Part shown: positions 34,734 through 43,623 of the stretch, in pieces
How the letters are laid out: every line of letters begins with the position of its first letter
Numbering within the stretch: position 1 is the stretch's first letter
Source: Shouchella clausii
GTDB taxonomy: Bacteria > Bacillota > Bacilli > Bacillales > Bacillaceae_D
DNA length: 64,000 bases
NCBI RefSeq assembly: GCF_001598215.1
Contig: NZ_BCXJ01000002.1
Location: 372,001-436,000 of the forward strand
Direction: 5' to 3'
The notes under the pieces: generated by a model
Told to the model about the DNA's origin: nothing
Seen by the model: only the letters and a program-made list of their open reading frames with translations
Databases searched by the model: none
Position numbers and translations under genes: made by a program

Positions 34734-34842
34734 TTGTCAGGCTCCTTGATCTCCATTACAATAGAAGAGAAATCATCAAAACAGGGCTCTCACTTTTTTC
34801 AGAAAGTAAGTAGCCCCGTTTTTTTAGGAGGCCACTAAATTA
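34734..34842 (+). promoter_or_regulatory. ispH promoter and leader with an intrinsic terminator before the ribosome site
   Basis: TTGTCA (34734-34739), 17-base spacer, TACAAT (34757-34762) predict a start near 34769. The leader folds into AACAGGGCT/AGCCCCGTT (34780-34788 with 34812-34820; one mismatch) with an inner ACTTT/AAAGT, followed by seven T. The AGGAGG of ispH begins directly after the T run. It may be the terminator of the gene before, or a regulated attenuator for ispH. Confidence 0.55.
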
Positions 34843-35787
34843 ATGGACGTTTTAAAAATTTCGCCAAGAGGGTATTGTTACGGCGTAGTGGATGCAATGG
34901 TGATGGCGAGACAAGCAGCGCAAAACTTGGACTTACCAAGACCTTTATATATACTGGGGCAAATTGTCCATAACCAACATGTGACGGACGCGTTTGAGGA
35001 AGATGGCATCATTTCACTAGATGGGCCAAACCGTCTTGAAATTTTGAAAAACGTCACTCATGGAACGGTCATTTTCACAGCGCACGGTGTATCGCCCGAA
35101 GTTCGTCGCCTCGCTAAAGAAAAAGGACTGACTTGTATTGACGCGACATGCCCCGACGTAACCCGAACACATGATTTAATACGGGAAAAAGCCGAAGAAG
35201 GCTATCAGTTTATATACATCGGCAAACAAGGCCATCCTGAGCCAGAGGGGGCAATGGGCGTCGCTCCTGACTCCGTGCATCTTGTTGAGACAATGGAAGA
35301 TCTTGAGCAGCTCACATTGGATGACCGCGACATTATTATTACCAACCAAACGACAATGAGTCAATGGGATGTAGCCGATATTATGAAGCGTGCAATGGAG
35401 CTCTATCCAAACGCAGAAGTACACAATGAAATTTGTTTGGCTACGCAAGTCCGCCAAGAAGCGGTCGCTGAACAAGCTTCTCAATGCGACATTGTGATTG
35501 TCGTCGGCGATCCTAAAAGCAACAATTCCAACCGGTTGGCGCAAGTTTCCGAGCAAATTGCCGGCACACCCGCTTACCGCATTGGCGATTTGTCTGAACT
35601 GAAGCTAGAGTGGATCAAAGACGCCAAAAAAGTCGGTGTGACGTCAGGCGCTTCAACACCGACGCCGATTACAAAAGAAGTGATTACCTTTATTGAAAAC
35701 TATGACCCAAATGATGAATCTACATGGGACACAACGAAAAAAGTGCCGATCGAAAAAATCCTTCCAAAAGTGCGTGTAAAAAAATAA
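34843..35787 (+). CDS. ispH: 4-hydroxy-3-methylbut-2-enyl diphosphate reductase
   Basis: A 314-residue iron-sulfur enzyme that makes IPP and DMAPP in the last step of the MEP pathway. The three cluster ligands are visible as C12 (GYCYGV), C103 (DATCPDV) and C198 (EICLATQ); TAHGVS with the conserved His and the [11 protein letters not shown] segment for substrate binding are present. Its pathway partner ispG is at 23.4 kb in the window. AGGAGG is 11 bases before the ATG. Confidence 0.96.
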   Translation: MDVLKISPRGYCYGVVDAMVMARQAAQNLDLPRPLYILGQIVHNQHVTDAFEEDGIISLDGPNRLEILKNVTHGTVIFTAHGVSPEVRRLAKEKGLTCIDATCPDVTRTHDLIREKAEEGYQFIYIGKQGHPEPEGAMGVAPDSVHLVETMEDLEQLTLDDRDIIITNQTTMSQWDVADIMKRAMELYPNAEVHNEICLATQVRQEAVAEQASQCDIVIVVGDPKSNNSNRLAQVSEQIAGTPAYRIGDLSELKLEWIKDAKKVGVTSGASTPTPITKEVITFIENYDPNDESTWDTTKKVPIEKILPKVRVKK

Positions 35788-35791
35788 CGCC

Positions 35792-35832
35792 AACAAGCAA
35801 GCCGCGCTTTAGCGTGGCTTGCTTGTTTTTTT
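35792..35832 (+). terminator. Intrinsic terminator of ispH
   Basis: AACAAGCAAGCC pairs with GGCTTGCTTGTT (to 35827), with an inner GC..AGC extension, followed by seven T. It is the strongest terminator on the plus strand. Confidence 0.92.
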
Positions 35833-35838
35833 ACGTTC

Positions 35839-36960
35839 TTATAAAAATTGAAATGGCTCTGTACTTTGGGCAGAAGCGAATATGTCAATTTGGTAGCCGT
35901 TTGCGCTCAATAATGCTGCTACTTTTTCAGCAACACCTTCTTTCATAATTGCCTCGATATGATGGCCAGCATCAATGACACACATGCCCGCCATTAACGC
36001 GTCTTGAGCAACATGGTAATACAAATCTCCAGTAATGAGCACGTCTGCTCCCGCTCGTTTGGCTTGCATCACATACTTATTGCCATCGCCTCCGAGCACA
36101 GCCGCTTTTCTAATTTTCGTATCCAACTCACCGACAACACGAACGGTTTTTACGCCTAGCGCCTGTTTAACAAATTCAACATAAGAGGCTAGCGTATGGT
36201 CGCCCTCCACTTTTCCGATACGACCGAGCCCCCGTTGCCCTTGTGGTTGGTCAAGTGGATACAAGTCGTAGGCAGGTTCCTCATATGGATGCGCCTTAAC
36301 CAAAGCAGCAATGACTTTGCCGCTCAAATGGGCAGGCACAATGGTTTCAATGCGAACTTCGCTCACTTCTTCTTCTTTCCCTGCCGTGCCAATATAAGGG
36401 TTGGCACCTTCTTGTGGTCGAAAACGCCCCATTCCCTCCGCCGAAAAGGAACAATGACTATAGTTGCCGATGTGACCAGCACCAGCAGCGCCAAGTGCCT
36501 CACGGATTTGTTTGGCATGGGAAGAAGGAACAAAAGCTACGAGCTTTTGTAATGTTTCTGTATAGGTCGGCGCCAGCACGTTGCTATCTTTGAATTGAAG
36601 ACGCTCTGCAAGCAAATCATTAACGCCCCCTTCAGCAACATCAAGATTGGTATGGGCAGCATAAATGGTGATCTCATGTTCAATTGCTTTTTTTATCATT
36701 CTCCCCATCGGCGTGTCCACATCGATTTGCTTAAGAGGATGGAACAATAACGGGTGGTGGGCTAGGATAAAGTCAACGTTCTTTTCAATCGCTTCATCGA
36801 TCGTTTTTTCCAGTACATCAAGGGCGACCATTGCTTTTTTGACCTTTTTTTTCAGTGACCCAACCATTAAACCGTTTTTATCGCCTTCAAGCGCATATGA
36901 CTTTGGGGCAAACGACTCAAAGTATTGGATAAGCGTATTTGCTACAATGGTGTTTTTCAT
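35839..36960 (-). CDS. yqfO: Nif3-like dinuclear metal-binding protein YqfO
   Basis: A 373-residue protein of the Nif3/YqfO (DUF34) family. N-terminal metal ligands are in FILAHHPLLFHP (about 59-70) and YAAHTNLDVAEGGVN; the C-terminal ligands in VLITGDLYYHVAQDA and CVIDAGHHIEA. A PII-like domain (about 135-235) is inserted, as in B. subtilis YqfO. Described as a GTP cyclohydrolase I type 2 homologue, but the function is not settled. Its start overlaps the stop of trmK by four bases. Confidence 0.92.
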   Translation of the reverse strand: MKNTIVANTLIQYFESFAPKSYALEGDKNGLMVGSLKKKVKKAMVALDVLEKTIDEAIEKNVDFILAHHPLLFHPLKQIDVDTPMGRMIKKAIEHEITIYAAHTNLDVAEGGVNDLLAERLQFKDSNVLAPTYTETLQKLVAFVPSSHAKQIREALGAAGAGHIGNYSHCSFSAEGMGRFRPQEGANPYIGTAGKEEEVSEVRIETIVPAHLSGKVIAALVKAHPYEEPAYDLYPLDQPQGQRGLGRIGKVEGDHTLASYVEFVKQALGVKTVRVVGELDTKIRKAAVLGGDGNKYVMQAKRAGADVLITGDLYYHVAQDALMAGMCVIDAGHHIEAIMKEGVAEKVAALLSANGYQIDIFASAQSTEPFQFL

Positions 36961-37661
36961 TCTTCCAATGCCTCCTTCACAAGCTGCAACTTTCTTTCAA
37001 GCTTTCTTTGTTTTTCGCCCATTTCTTTTGTCTGTTTCCCTTTCTTAAGCTCCTCTAATACTTGAAGCCAGCTATGTTGTTCACGACGCCACTTTTTTTG
37101 AAAAGTCGGCGCTTGCTCATGTCGCAAAATCGGGCCAAACAGCAAGTCTGCTTCTGTAAGATGCGATGGATCTTTTTCTGGCACTGCCACAATGATTTCA
37201 TATATTTTGCCGTCTTCCTCTATGATTTCCTCGGCCGAAATCGAAAATTCATGATCTGAAAGCCACTCTCGTACTGCATGGGCTGCAATATTGGGCTGAA
37301 GCACAAGGGTTTGAACACCTCGCAACTTTGTTTTGCCATCTTCTAAAATCGAAGCAATTAACGGCCCGCCCATTCCTGCGATAGCAATGGCTTCAACGTC
37401 ATCATCGCTATTAAGCACTTCTAAGCCATTTCCTTTACGGACTTCTACCGCATCAGAAAGACCTGAGCGCCTCACTTGCGCACAAGCGGATTGATAAGGC
37501 CCTTCATTCAGCTCGCCAGCAATCGCAAACAGACCAGGGCACCGCAATGCCAGATAGCAAGGGAGGTACGCATGATCTGAACCGATGTCTGCAATTCGCT
37601 TAAAATGGGATAGGTAGGAGGCTACCCGCTCAAGGCGTAAGGATAGCTGTCTGTCATTCAT
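36957..37661 (-). CDS. trmK: tRNA (adenine(22)-N(1))-methyltransferase TrmK
   Basis: A 234-residue SAM-dependent enzyme that methylates A22 in tRNA. The Rossmann motif ADIGSDHAYLPCYLA is at about 24-38 and IAGMGGPLIASIL near 92-104; VLQPNIAAHAVREWL holds the N/DPP-like catalytic site variant of this family. The C-terminus (about 195-234) is a coiled-coil helix. It is B. subtilis YqfN and is coupled to yqfO by a four-base overlap. Confidence 0.93.
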   Translation of the reverse strand: MNDRQLSLRLERVASYLSHFKRIADIGSDHAYLPCYLALRCPGLFAIAGELNEGPYQSACAQVRRSGLSDAVEVRKGNGLEVLNSDDDVEAIAIAGMGGPLIASILEDGKTKLRGVQTLVLQPNIAAHAVREWLSDHEFSISAEEIIEEDGKIYEIIVAVPEKDPSHLTEADLLFGPILRHEQAPTFQKKWRREQHSWLQVLEELKKGKQTKEMGEKQRKLERKLQLVKEALEE

Positions 37662-37730
37662 CTTGAAACCCCCAATGTATACGGATTACGATAAATCTCT
37701 AACCGTTCCTAAGAACGCTAAAGCGAAATG

Positions 37731-37758
37731 GAAAAAGAGCAAGGTTTCCCCTGCTCTT
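37731..37758 (-). terminator. Intrinsic terminator of cccA
   Basis: AAGAGCA (37735-37741) pairs with TGCTCTT (37752-37758), with inner GG/CC, followed by TTTTTCC on the minus strand. The stop codon of cccA lies at the edge of the stem. Confidence 0.82.
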
Positions 37759-38140
37759 ATTGGGAAGCGTCAAGCAAATAATCTGCTACGGCTTCAATTT
37801 CATTCTCTTGCAATTGGCCTCCAAAGGCCGGCATGCCGCCGTCAAGCCCATTGGTGACAATTTCAACAATTTCTTCGTGAGACAAACGTCCCTCTACATT
37901 ATTGATAGCCGGAGCATTTCCGGTGCCTGACAAATCATTAGCATGGCAGGAAATGCACGATTGTGAGACAACTGTTTCGCCGTATTCGATTGGATCATCT
38001 ATAACGACTTCCTCTTGTGTCCCTTCCCCGCCTTCCTCAGCAATGTTGCGCAAATGGTTGCCAACGCCTGAAAGCGCAACCATTAAAACGACACCAAGCA
38101 ATGCAATAATGGCAAAAGGGATTAATGGGCGTCCTTTCAT
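37757..38140 (-). CDS. cccA: Membrane-anchored cytochrome c550
   Basis: A 127-residue c-type cytochrome: an N-terminal membrane anchor (about 8-27), an acidic linker, and a heme domain (about 45-127) with the heme attachment site CISCH and a likely axial Met in GGMPAFGG. It carries electrons on the outer face of the membrane to a terminal oxidase. AAAGGAGAG about eight bases before the ATG at 38140 supports this start over a longer open frame. The length is near B. subtilis CccA (120). Transcribed downstream of sigA but with its own upstream region. Confidence 0.93.
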   Translation of the reverse strand: MKGRPLIPFAIIALLGVVLMVALSGVGNHLRNIAEEGGEGTQEEVVIDDPIEYGETVVSQSCISCHANDLSGTGNAPAINNVEGRLSHEEIVEIVTNGLDGGMPAFGGQLQENEIEAVADYLLDASQ

Positions 38141-38342
38141 TAAAAGTGCTCTCCTTTCTAAGTTAGAGGTCTTTTTCTTATGTAAAAAAGCACGAATCTT
38201 CTTTAGTTTACTGTATATGGGCACTTCTGAAAAGGGCTCGTCCCTATTTTAATTGAAAAACCAACAATTTGCCAGATGATACTATTAAGAAAATTTCAAA
38301 TGGCGATTTGCATTTCCCTTTCATACCCAGTAAAATAGGAAG

Positions 38343-38388
38343 TAAGCAAAATGAATCGTTTGGCTTGCAAAGGGGCAAGCCAAACGAT
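38343..38388 (-). terminator. Terminator of the dnaG-sigA operon
   Basis: A perfect 14-pair stem (38355-38368 with 38375-38388) with a six-base loop; the T-rich tract after it is interrupted (TTCATTTTG). Confidence 0.75.
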
Positions 38389-38403
38389 CAGCGATATCAT
38401 TGA

Positions 38404-39525
38404 TCAATCAAGAAAGTCTTTTAAACGCTTGCTGCGGCTTGGATGGCGCAATTTGCGGAGCGCTTTTGCTTCAATTTGGCGAATTCGCTCTCTCGTAACG
38501 CCAAACACTTTGCCTACTTCTTCAAGCGTTCTTGTCCGGCCGTCATCAAGCCCGAAACGCAAGCGCAATACGTTCTCCTCACGATCGGTTAGCGTATCGA
38601 GTACATCTTCGAGTTGTTCTTTCAACAGCTCGTACGCGGCCGCATCCGATGGCGCTAGAGCTTCTTGGTCTTCGATAAAGTCGCCTAGATGGGAATCATC
38701 CTCTTCGCCAATTGGCGTCTCTAGCGATACAGGCTCTTGGGCAATTTTTAAAATCTCTCTTACTTTGTCAGGGCTTAAATCCATCTCTTTGCCGACTTCT
38801 TCTGGAGTTGGCTCGCGCCCATAGTCTTGTAAAAGTTGGCGTTGTACACGGATCAGCTTATTAATTGTTTCGACCATATGCACAGGAATACGGATCGTAC
38901 GGGCTTGGTCTGCAATCGCTCGTGTGATCGCTTGGCGAATCCACCAAGTTGCATATGTGCTAAATTTAAAGCCTTTGTCATAGTCGAACTTTTCAACAGC
39001 TTTAATTAAGCCCATATTGCCTTCCTGAATTAAATCAAGGAATAGCATGCCGCGGCCAACATAACGTTTTGCAATTGAAACAACGAGTCGCAAATTCGCT
39101 TCCGCTAACCGTTTCTTTGCCTCTTCGTCGCCTTGTTCAATTCGTTTAGCCAAATCGATTTCTTCTTCAGCTGAAAGCAATGGAACACGGCCAATTTCTT
39201 TCAAATACATGCGGACTGGGTCATTTATTTTAATCCCTGGGGGGACACTTAAATCATTTAAATCAAACTCTTCTTCGTCTTTTGCTACTTGTGCAAGCGA
39301 TGGTACGTCGTCTTCGCTTTCGTTCAAAAGTTCCACGCCTTGTTCGCCAAGATACTCGTAAAATTCATCCATTTGGTCTGAATCTTGTTCAAACGCAGCC
39401 ATTTTCTCTGTAATTTCGGCATACGTCAATGTACCACGCTTTTTCCCAGTTTCCACCAGTTGTTCTTTTACTTGATCGATGGTAAGGTCACCTTCTGTTA
39501 CAGGACGCAACGGTTTGTCAGCCAT
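38404..39525 (-). CDS. sigA: RNA polymerase primary sigma factor SigA
   Basis: A 373-residue housekeeping sigma factor. Region 1.1 is at the N-terminus, region 1.2-2 has [16 protein letters not shown] and then [12 protein letters not shown] and the -10 recognition helix [14 protein letters not shown]; region 3 and region 4.2 ([20 protein letters not shown]) follow. It directs RNA polymerase to TTGACA/TATAAT promoters such as those at 14.05 and 46.9 kb. GGAGG before the ATG at 39525 sets the start. It follows dnaG by 32 bases in the macromolecular synthesis operon. Confidence 0.98.
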   Translation of the reverse strand: MADKPLRPVTEGDLTIDQVKEQLVETGKKRGTLTYAEITEKMAAFEQDSDQMDEFYEYLGEQGVELLNESEDDVPSLAQVAKDEEEFDLNDLSVPPGIKINDPVRMYLKEIGRVPLLSAEEEIDLAKRIEQGDEEAKKRLAEANLRLVVSIAKRYVGRGMLFLDLIQEGNMGLIKAVEKFDYDKGFKFSTYATWWIRQAITRAIADQARTIRIPVHMVETINKLIRVQRQLLQDYGREPTPEEVGKEMDLSPDKVREILKIAQEPVSLETPIGEEDDSHLGDFIEDQEALAPSDAAAYELLKEQLEDVLDTLTDREENVLRLRFGLDDGRTRTLEEVGKVFGVTRERIRQIEAKALRKLRHPSRSKRLKDFLD

Positions 39526-39557
39526 TCGATCCCCTCCTTCCAAAATTAAACCATACA

Positions 39558-41369
39558 TTACTGGCTTTGGAGCTCTTTTTTTAAGCGAATCAACTCCATT
39601 TGCAGTTTTGCCGCCCGGATAGGGTCTTGTTCAAACCGCGCAGCCTGCTGCTGTTCTTTCAGTTTTACCCATTTTGGGTATTGCTCAATCCGCTTTATAT
39701 AATCAGCAAGCTCCTCGTCTGAACACTCATTCTTTAATGGTTGCATGAGCAAATATGCCGCCAGCTTTGCCAGCCTCCGGTCTTCAAGGCTTTCTACAAA
39801 ACGTCTCATGCTCGCATCAGGCTCTCTAGTTACAAATGAAAGCAAATACGCATAAAGTGCTTGGTGTTCTTCGAGGTTAAAGCCAGTTCCTAGCTTTTCT
39901 GAGACGCGCCACACCATTTCCGTGTCTTGGAGCATATAAGCTAGCAAGATCCGTTCGGCTTTTATATGAGCTGGTACAGGCCGTGGGCTTCCTTGTTTTG
40001 CGCTGGAAGCTGGCTTTTCCGCTCGCGGCAGCGCTTTGGGTGTCTCTTTTGTTTGTTTGAGTAGGCGTTCGGCCCGGCTTAACTCTTGACGCAACACATC
40101 CATCGGCAATGTAAAACTTTCTGCAAGTTGCTGCAAATAGTATTCTTGTTCGACAGAATGCTCGAGTTTTGCCAACATCTGTACGATTTCTTCGATGTAT
40201 TGGATCCGATCTCCTTCATTTTGCATATTCTTGCCTTGTTTTAAATCCAACATTCGAAATGCCATTACGGATAAGCATTCGTTGTCGAGTATGCGCACAA
40301 ACGCCTCTTCGCCATGTTGCTTCACATAATCATCTGGGTCGAGTCCTTCGGGAAGTAGGCAAATCGACACTTTGCAGCCAGCTTCCTCCAACACAGGAAT
40401 CGCTTTGCGAATCGCTTCTCTCCCGGCACGGTCGCCATCATAACATAAAATGACTTCTTCTGCATTGCGGCGAAGAAGTTTTGCATGATCGCTGCTTAAA
40501 GCAGTGCCTAACGTAGCAACCACATTTGTCACTCCAGCTTTCCAAGCAGCCATTACGTCAAATGCCCCTTCTACTAACAGGGCTTTGTTTTGTTTACGTA
40601 TGCTCGGACGAGCTTCATGCATATGGAATAACGTTTTTGCTTTGTGGAAAATCGGCGTTTCCGGGCTGTTTAAGTACTTCGGTTGGCCTTCGCCAATGGC
40701 CCTACCACCAAATGCCACTACGCTTCCTTGACTATCCGTAATCGGAAACATGAGCCGTTCACGAAACAAGTCGTAATAGCCTTTTCCTTGTTTGCGTTTC
40801 GCCAAAAGGCCTGATTCTGCCATTACAGCTAAGTTAAGGCCATTTGTTTCAAAGATCACAGCGAGCGTTTCCCAATCATTAAGGGCATAGCCGATTCGGA
40901 AATGTTCAATCTGTTCTTGCGTGAAAAGCCTCTCTTGTGCATAAACACGCCCTGGGGCCCCTTCTTCTGTTAGCGTCAAAATGCTATGGTAAGTAGAGGC
41001 AGCGAGCTCGTGGCCTTTTTTCATTTGCCGGATGCGCGCATCTTCAGGTTTGTCCGTCTCTGTTCTTTGCATTTGCGGCAAAGCTATTTTTGCACGTTCT
41101 GCGAGGTGAGAGACGGTTTCAGAAAAAGACCAGCCCTTTAACTCCTGCAAAAAAGTAAACACATTCCCGCCGGCTCCGCAGCCAAAACAATGGTACACTT
41201 GTTTGTCTTCCGAGACAGAAAAAGACGGCGTTTTCTCGTCATGGAACGGGCAAAGACCTCCGTACTGACGCCCTTGCTTTTTTAGCTGTACATATTCGCC
41301 GATGACTTCAACAATATCACTTGCTTCCCTGATCTCTGTAAGTTTTTCATCGGGTATTTTCACAGCCAC
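39558..41369 (-). CDS. dnaG: DNA primase
   Basis: A 603-residue enzyme that makes RNA primers for replication. The N-terminal zinc-binding domain has [11 protein letters not shown] and CFGCGAGG (about 40-66). The TOPRIM core includes [17 protein letters not shown] and [13 protein letters not shown] (about 262-320). The C-terminal third is the helicase-binding domain. The frame begins with GTG at 41369 with only a weak ribosome site; a second GTG two codons later is possible. First essential gene of the dnaG-sigA pair, preceded by yqxD. Confidence 0.97.
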   Translation of the reverse strand: MAVKIPDEKLTEIREASDIVEVIGEYVQLKKQGRQYGGLCPFHDEKTPSFSVSEDKQVYHCFGCGAGGNVFTFLQELKGWSFSETVSHLAERAKIALPQMQRTETDKPEDARIRQMKKGHELAASTYHSILTLTEEGAPGRVYAQERLFTQEQIEHFRIGYALNDWETLAVIFETNGLNLAVMAESGLLAKRKQGKGYYDLFRERLMFPITDSQGSVVAFGGRAIGEGQPKYLNSPETPIFHKAKTLFHMHEARPSIRKQNKALLVEGAFDVMAAWKAGVTNVVATLGTALSSDHAKLLRRNAEEVILCYDGDRAGREAIRKAIPVLEEAGCKVSICLLPEGLDPDDYVKQHGEEAFVRILDNECLSVMAFRMLDLKQGKNMQNEGDRIQYIEEIVQMLAKLEHSVEQEYYLQQLAESFTLPMDVLRQELSRAERLLKQTKETPKALPRAEKPASSAKQGSPRPVPAHIKAERILLAYMLQDTEMVWRVSEKLGTGFNLEEHQALYAYLLSFVTREPDASMRRFVESLEDRRLAKLAAYLLMQPLKNECSDEELADYIKRIEQYPKWVKLKEQQQAARFEQDPIRAAKLQMELIRLKKELQSQ

Positions 41370-41387
41370 TAGGCAATCACCACAATT

Positions 41388-41852
41388 CTATTCCTTTGCT
41401 ATCTTTTCAAGTACGGCATATAGAGCATGATAGAACGCGGCGCGGTCAGATGCTGTAAATTTTTTCGGGCCGCGCATCTTTTTCCCAGCTCTCCGGGCTT
41501 TTTGGGAAGTATGCCTCCATGCAAGCATGGCTGGCATTTCCTCCTCTTTATACACATGCCCCCGCGGCGACAACACGATCACACCTCTTACAAGAAGGAG
41601 CGACGCTAACGCATGATCTTGTGTCACGCAGACATCTCCACGGTTGACAGATTGCAGCAAATAGAGATCCGCTGCTTCTTTACTGGTATCGACAATAGCC
41701 GTTTCTACATCCTTTGGCAAACTCATGGTATGCGCATAAGAATAAACAAAGACCATTTTTTTGCCGAATGTCCGCGCGAGCGAAATGACTTCTTCTTTTA
41801 CTGGGCAAGAATCCGCATCAACGTAGACGGTCGTGTTAGATGGAATCACCAT
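41388..41852 (-). CDS. yqxD: UPF0178/DUF188 family protein YqxD
   Basis: A 154-residue protein with a PIN-like nuclease fold: VYVDADSCPVKEE (about 9-21) holds the first acidic residue and DVCVTQDHALASLLL (about 74-88) the second. The C-terminus has RRAGKKMRGPKKFTASDRAAF, a family signature. Function unknown; probable RNA-related by fold. Ribosome site weak. It is the first gene of the yqxD-dnaG-sigA unit. Confidence 0.88.
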   Translation of the reverse strand: MVIPSNTTVYVDADSCPVKEEVISLARTFGKKMVFVYSYAHTMSLPKDVETAIVDTSKEAADLYLLQSVNRGDVCVTQDHALASLLLVRGVIVLSPRGHVYKEEEMPAMLAWRHTSQKARRAGKKMRGPKKFTASDRAAFYHALYAVLEKIAKE

Positions 41853-42042
41853 ACACTATCATTCAACATTTTCAACAGATCTCCTTCTTCCTTGACGAAA
41901 AAAATAAAAATGTGTCGAAAAAAGCGCTACAGCTATTCCTTCCTTCAGTTCTATCATTGCCAAAAAAATAAGAATAAGTCTTGACTTTTTAAATTTATTT
42001 GTTCTCTTAGGGTTTTATACATAAAAACAAGAATCTCAATGA

Positions 42043-42079
42043 TAAAATCCCCAATGTTCAATTATACTTGATTGGGGAT
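42043..42079 (-). terminator. Probable terminator of ccpN-yqfL
   Basis: ATCCCCAAT (42047-42055) pairs perfectly with ATTGGGGAT (42071-42079) around a 15-base loop, followed by a short TTTATC on the minus strand. Confidence 0.6.
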
Positions 42080-42111
42080 CATTTGAACAGTAAGAACGAT
42101 CAACTCTATAC

Positions 42112-42927
42112 TTAATTTCGTTGAAACATGCTTGAAATTAAATTGGCTGTTTCTTCAACTGCTTTATTTGAAACATCGATGACAGGACAATTGACCCGAT
42201 CCATTACCTTTTTCGCATAATCGAGTTCTTCTTTAATACGGTCGATGTTTGCATAGTTGGCTTCCGATTTTAGGCCTAGCGCTTTTAATCGCTCAGTGCG
42301 AATGCTATTCAGTTTCTCGGGGCTGATTTTTAGGCCAATGCATTTTTTGGAAGAGATTTTGAACAATTCTTCCGGCGGCTCGACTTCAGGAACAAGAGGG
42401 ACATTCGCCACTTTTAGCCGTTTATGGGCTAAGTATTGAGAGAGCGGCGTTTTCGAAGTCCGCGAAACACCGATCAACACAATGTCGGCAAGAATAATAC
42501 CTCGGGGGTCCCGGCCGTCATCGTATTTGACCGCAAATTCAATTGCTTCAACTTTGCGGAAATAATCTTCGTCCAACCGATAGATCAGTCCAGGTTCATA
42601 GCGCGGCTTTGCATTGGTTAAGTCGGTAATTTTTGAAAGGACTGGTCCTATGATGTCCACCGTTTCTACATTCGCCGCCTTTGCGCTTTCCAACAAAAAA
42701 TCCCTTATCTCTGGCACGACAAGCGTAAAAGCAATAAGTGCCTTGGCTTTACGTGCAATTTGCACCACTTCTTGGATCGTCCCTTTGTCCTCTACATAGG
42801 GAATCCTCCTAAGCTCCACATTGGAACCACTAAATTGGCTGACAGCAGCTTTTACAACGAGCTCTGCCGTTTCCCCTACGGAATCGGAAACAATGTAAAC
42901 AACTAGGCGTTCTGTGTCGTTTGTCAT
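42112..42927 (-). CDS. yqfL: Pyruvate, phosphate dikinase regulatory protein-like YqfL
   Basis: A 271-residue protein of the DUF299 (PSRP) family, bifunctional ADP-dependent kinase/Pi-dependent phosphorylase. The P-loop-like [15 protein letters not shown] is at about 153-167, preceded by the N-terminal [14 protein letters not shown]. In plants the target is PPDK; in B. subtilis YqfL acts as a positive modulator of CcpN activity. It lies 24 bases downstream of ccpN, as in B. subtilis, and is surely in one operon. AAAGGGG precedes the ATG. Confidence 0.93.
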   Translation of the reverse strand: MTNDTERLVVYIVSDSVGETAELVVKAAVSQFSGSNVELRRIPYVEDKGTIQEVVQIARKAKALIAFTLVVPEIRDFLLESAKAANVETVDIIGPVLSKITDLTNAKPRYEPGLIYRLDEDYFRKVEAIEFAVKYDDGRDPRGIILADIVLIGVSRTSKTPLSQYLAHKRLKVANVPLVPEVEPPEELFKISSKKCIGLKISPEKLNSIRTERLKALGLKSEANYANIDRIKEELDYAKKVMDRVNCPVIDVSNKAVEETANLISSMFQRN

Positions 42928-42951
42928 AAGCGCGCCCCTTTTCTTTTGAAG

Positions 42952-43596
42952 TTACATTCCGTCTTTGCTGGCTAGGTCTACAAGTAGCTGCGTAATATTG
43001 GTTTTAGTAATACGACCCACCACTTCGAAACCTGATCCAGTATCTACTTTTTTTACAATTGGCAATCCGTCAATTTGCCGGGAGATGAGCTTTTGTGCGA
43101 CTTCAATTACCGAATCATCCTTTTCACACATCGTAATGTTTGGCATTCGTGTCATGATGACACTCACAGGAATAGACTCAATTGACTGTCCACCCATGCT
43201 TGCCCGCAGCAAGTCTTTTCGAGAAGCAACTCCAACCAAAGTTGCGTTACTATCTACAATAAAAAGTGTGCCTACATCTTCTAAGAACATCGTGCAAATC
43301 GCTTCGTATACAGACGCTGATTGCTCAATTAAAACGGGCCTAGATTGATAATGGTGGACTTTGATTTCCTGGAGTTTATCGGCAAGAACAGGGCTTTCAT
43401 TTTTCCCCGTATAAAAGTAGCCTACCCGAGGCCGGGCGTCCAGGAACCCAGCCATTGTTAAAATAGCCAAGTCTGGACGTAGAGTCGCCCTCGTTAAGGA
43501 TAGACGTTCTGCAATATGTTCGCCGGTAATTGGGCCATTCTCTTTTACAATATCGACGATTTGCTGTTGCCTAGTTGATAATTCGATTGGACTCAC
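42952..43596 (-). CDS. ccpN: Transcriptional repressor CcpN
   Basis: A 214-residue repressor: an N-terminal winged helix (about 5-65; ERLSLTRATLRPDLAILTMA) and two CBS domains (about 80-205) that sense adenine nucleotides. In B. subtilis CcpN (YqzB) represses gapB and pckA on glycolytic carbon. The GTG start at 43596 is set by homology, but it lies inside the only ribosome-site-like stretch (AAGAGGTG), so initiation may be unusual. It follows glyS by 27 bases. Confidence 0.93.
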   Translation of the reverse strand: MSPIELSTRQQQIVDIVKENGPITGEHIAERLSLTRATLRPDLAILTMAGFLDARPRVGYFYTGKNESPVLADKLQEIKVHHYQSRPVLIEQSASVYEAICTMFLEDVGTLFIVDSNATLVGVASRKDLLRASMGGQSIESIPVSVIMTRMPNITMCEKDDSVIEVAQKLISRQIDGLPIVKKVDTGSGFEVVGRITKTNITQLLVDLASKDGM

Positions 43597-43623
43597 CTCT
43601 TTTTTAAGCCAGTGCCAATAATC

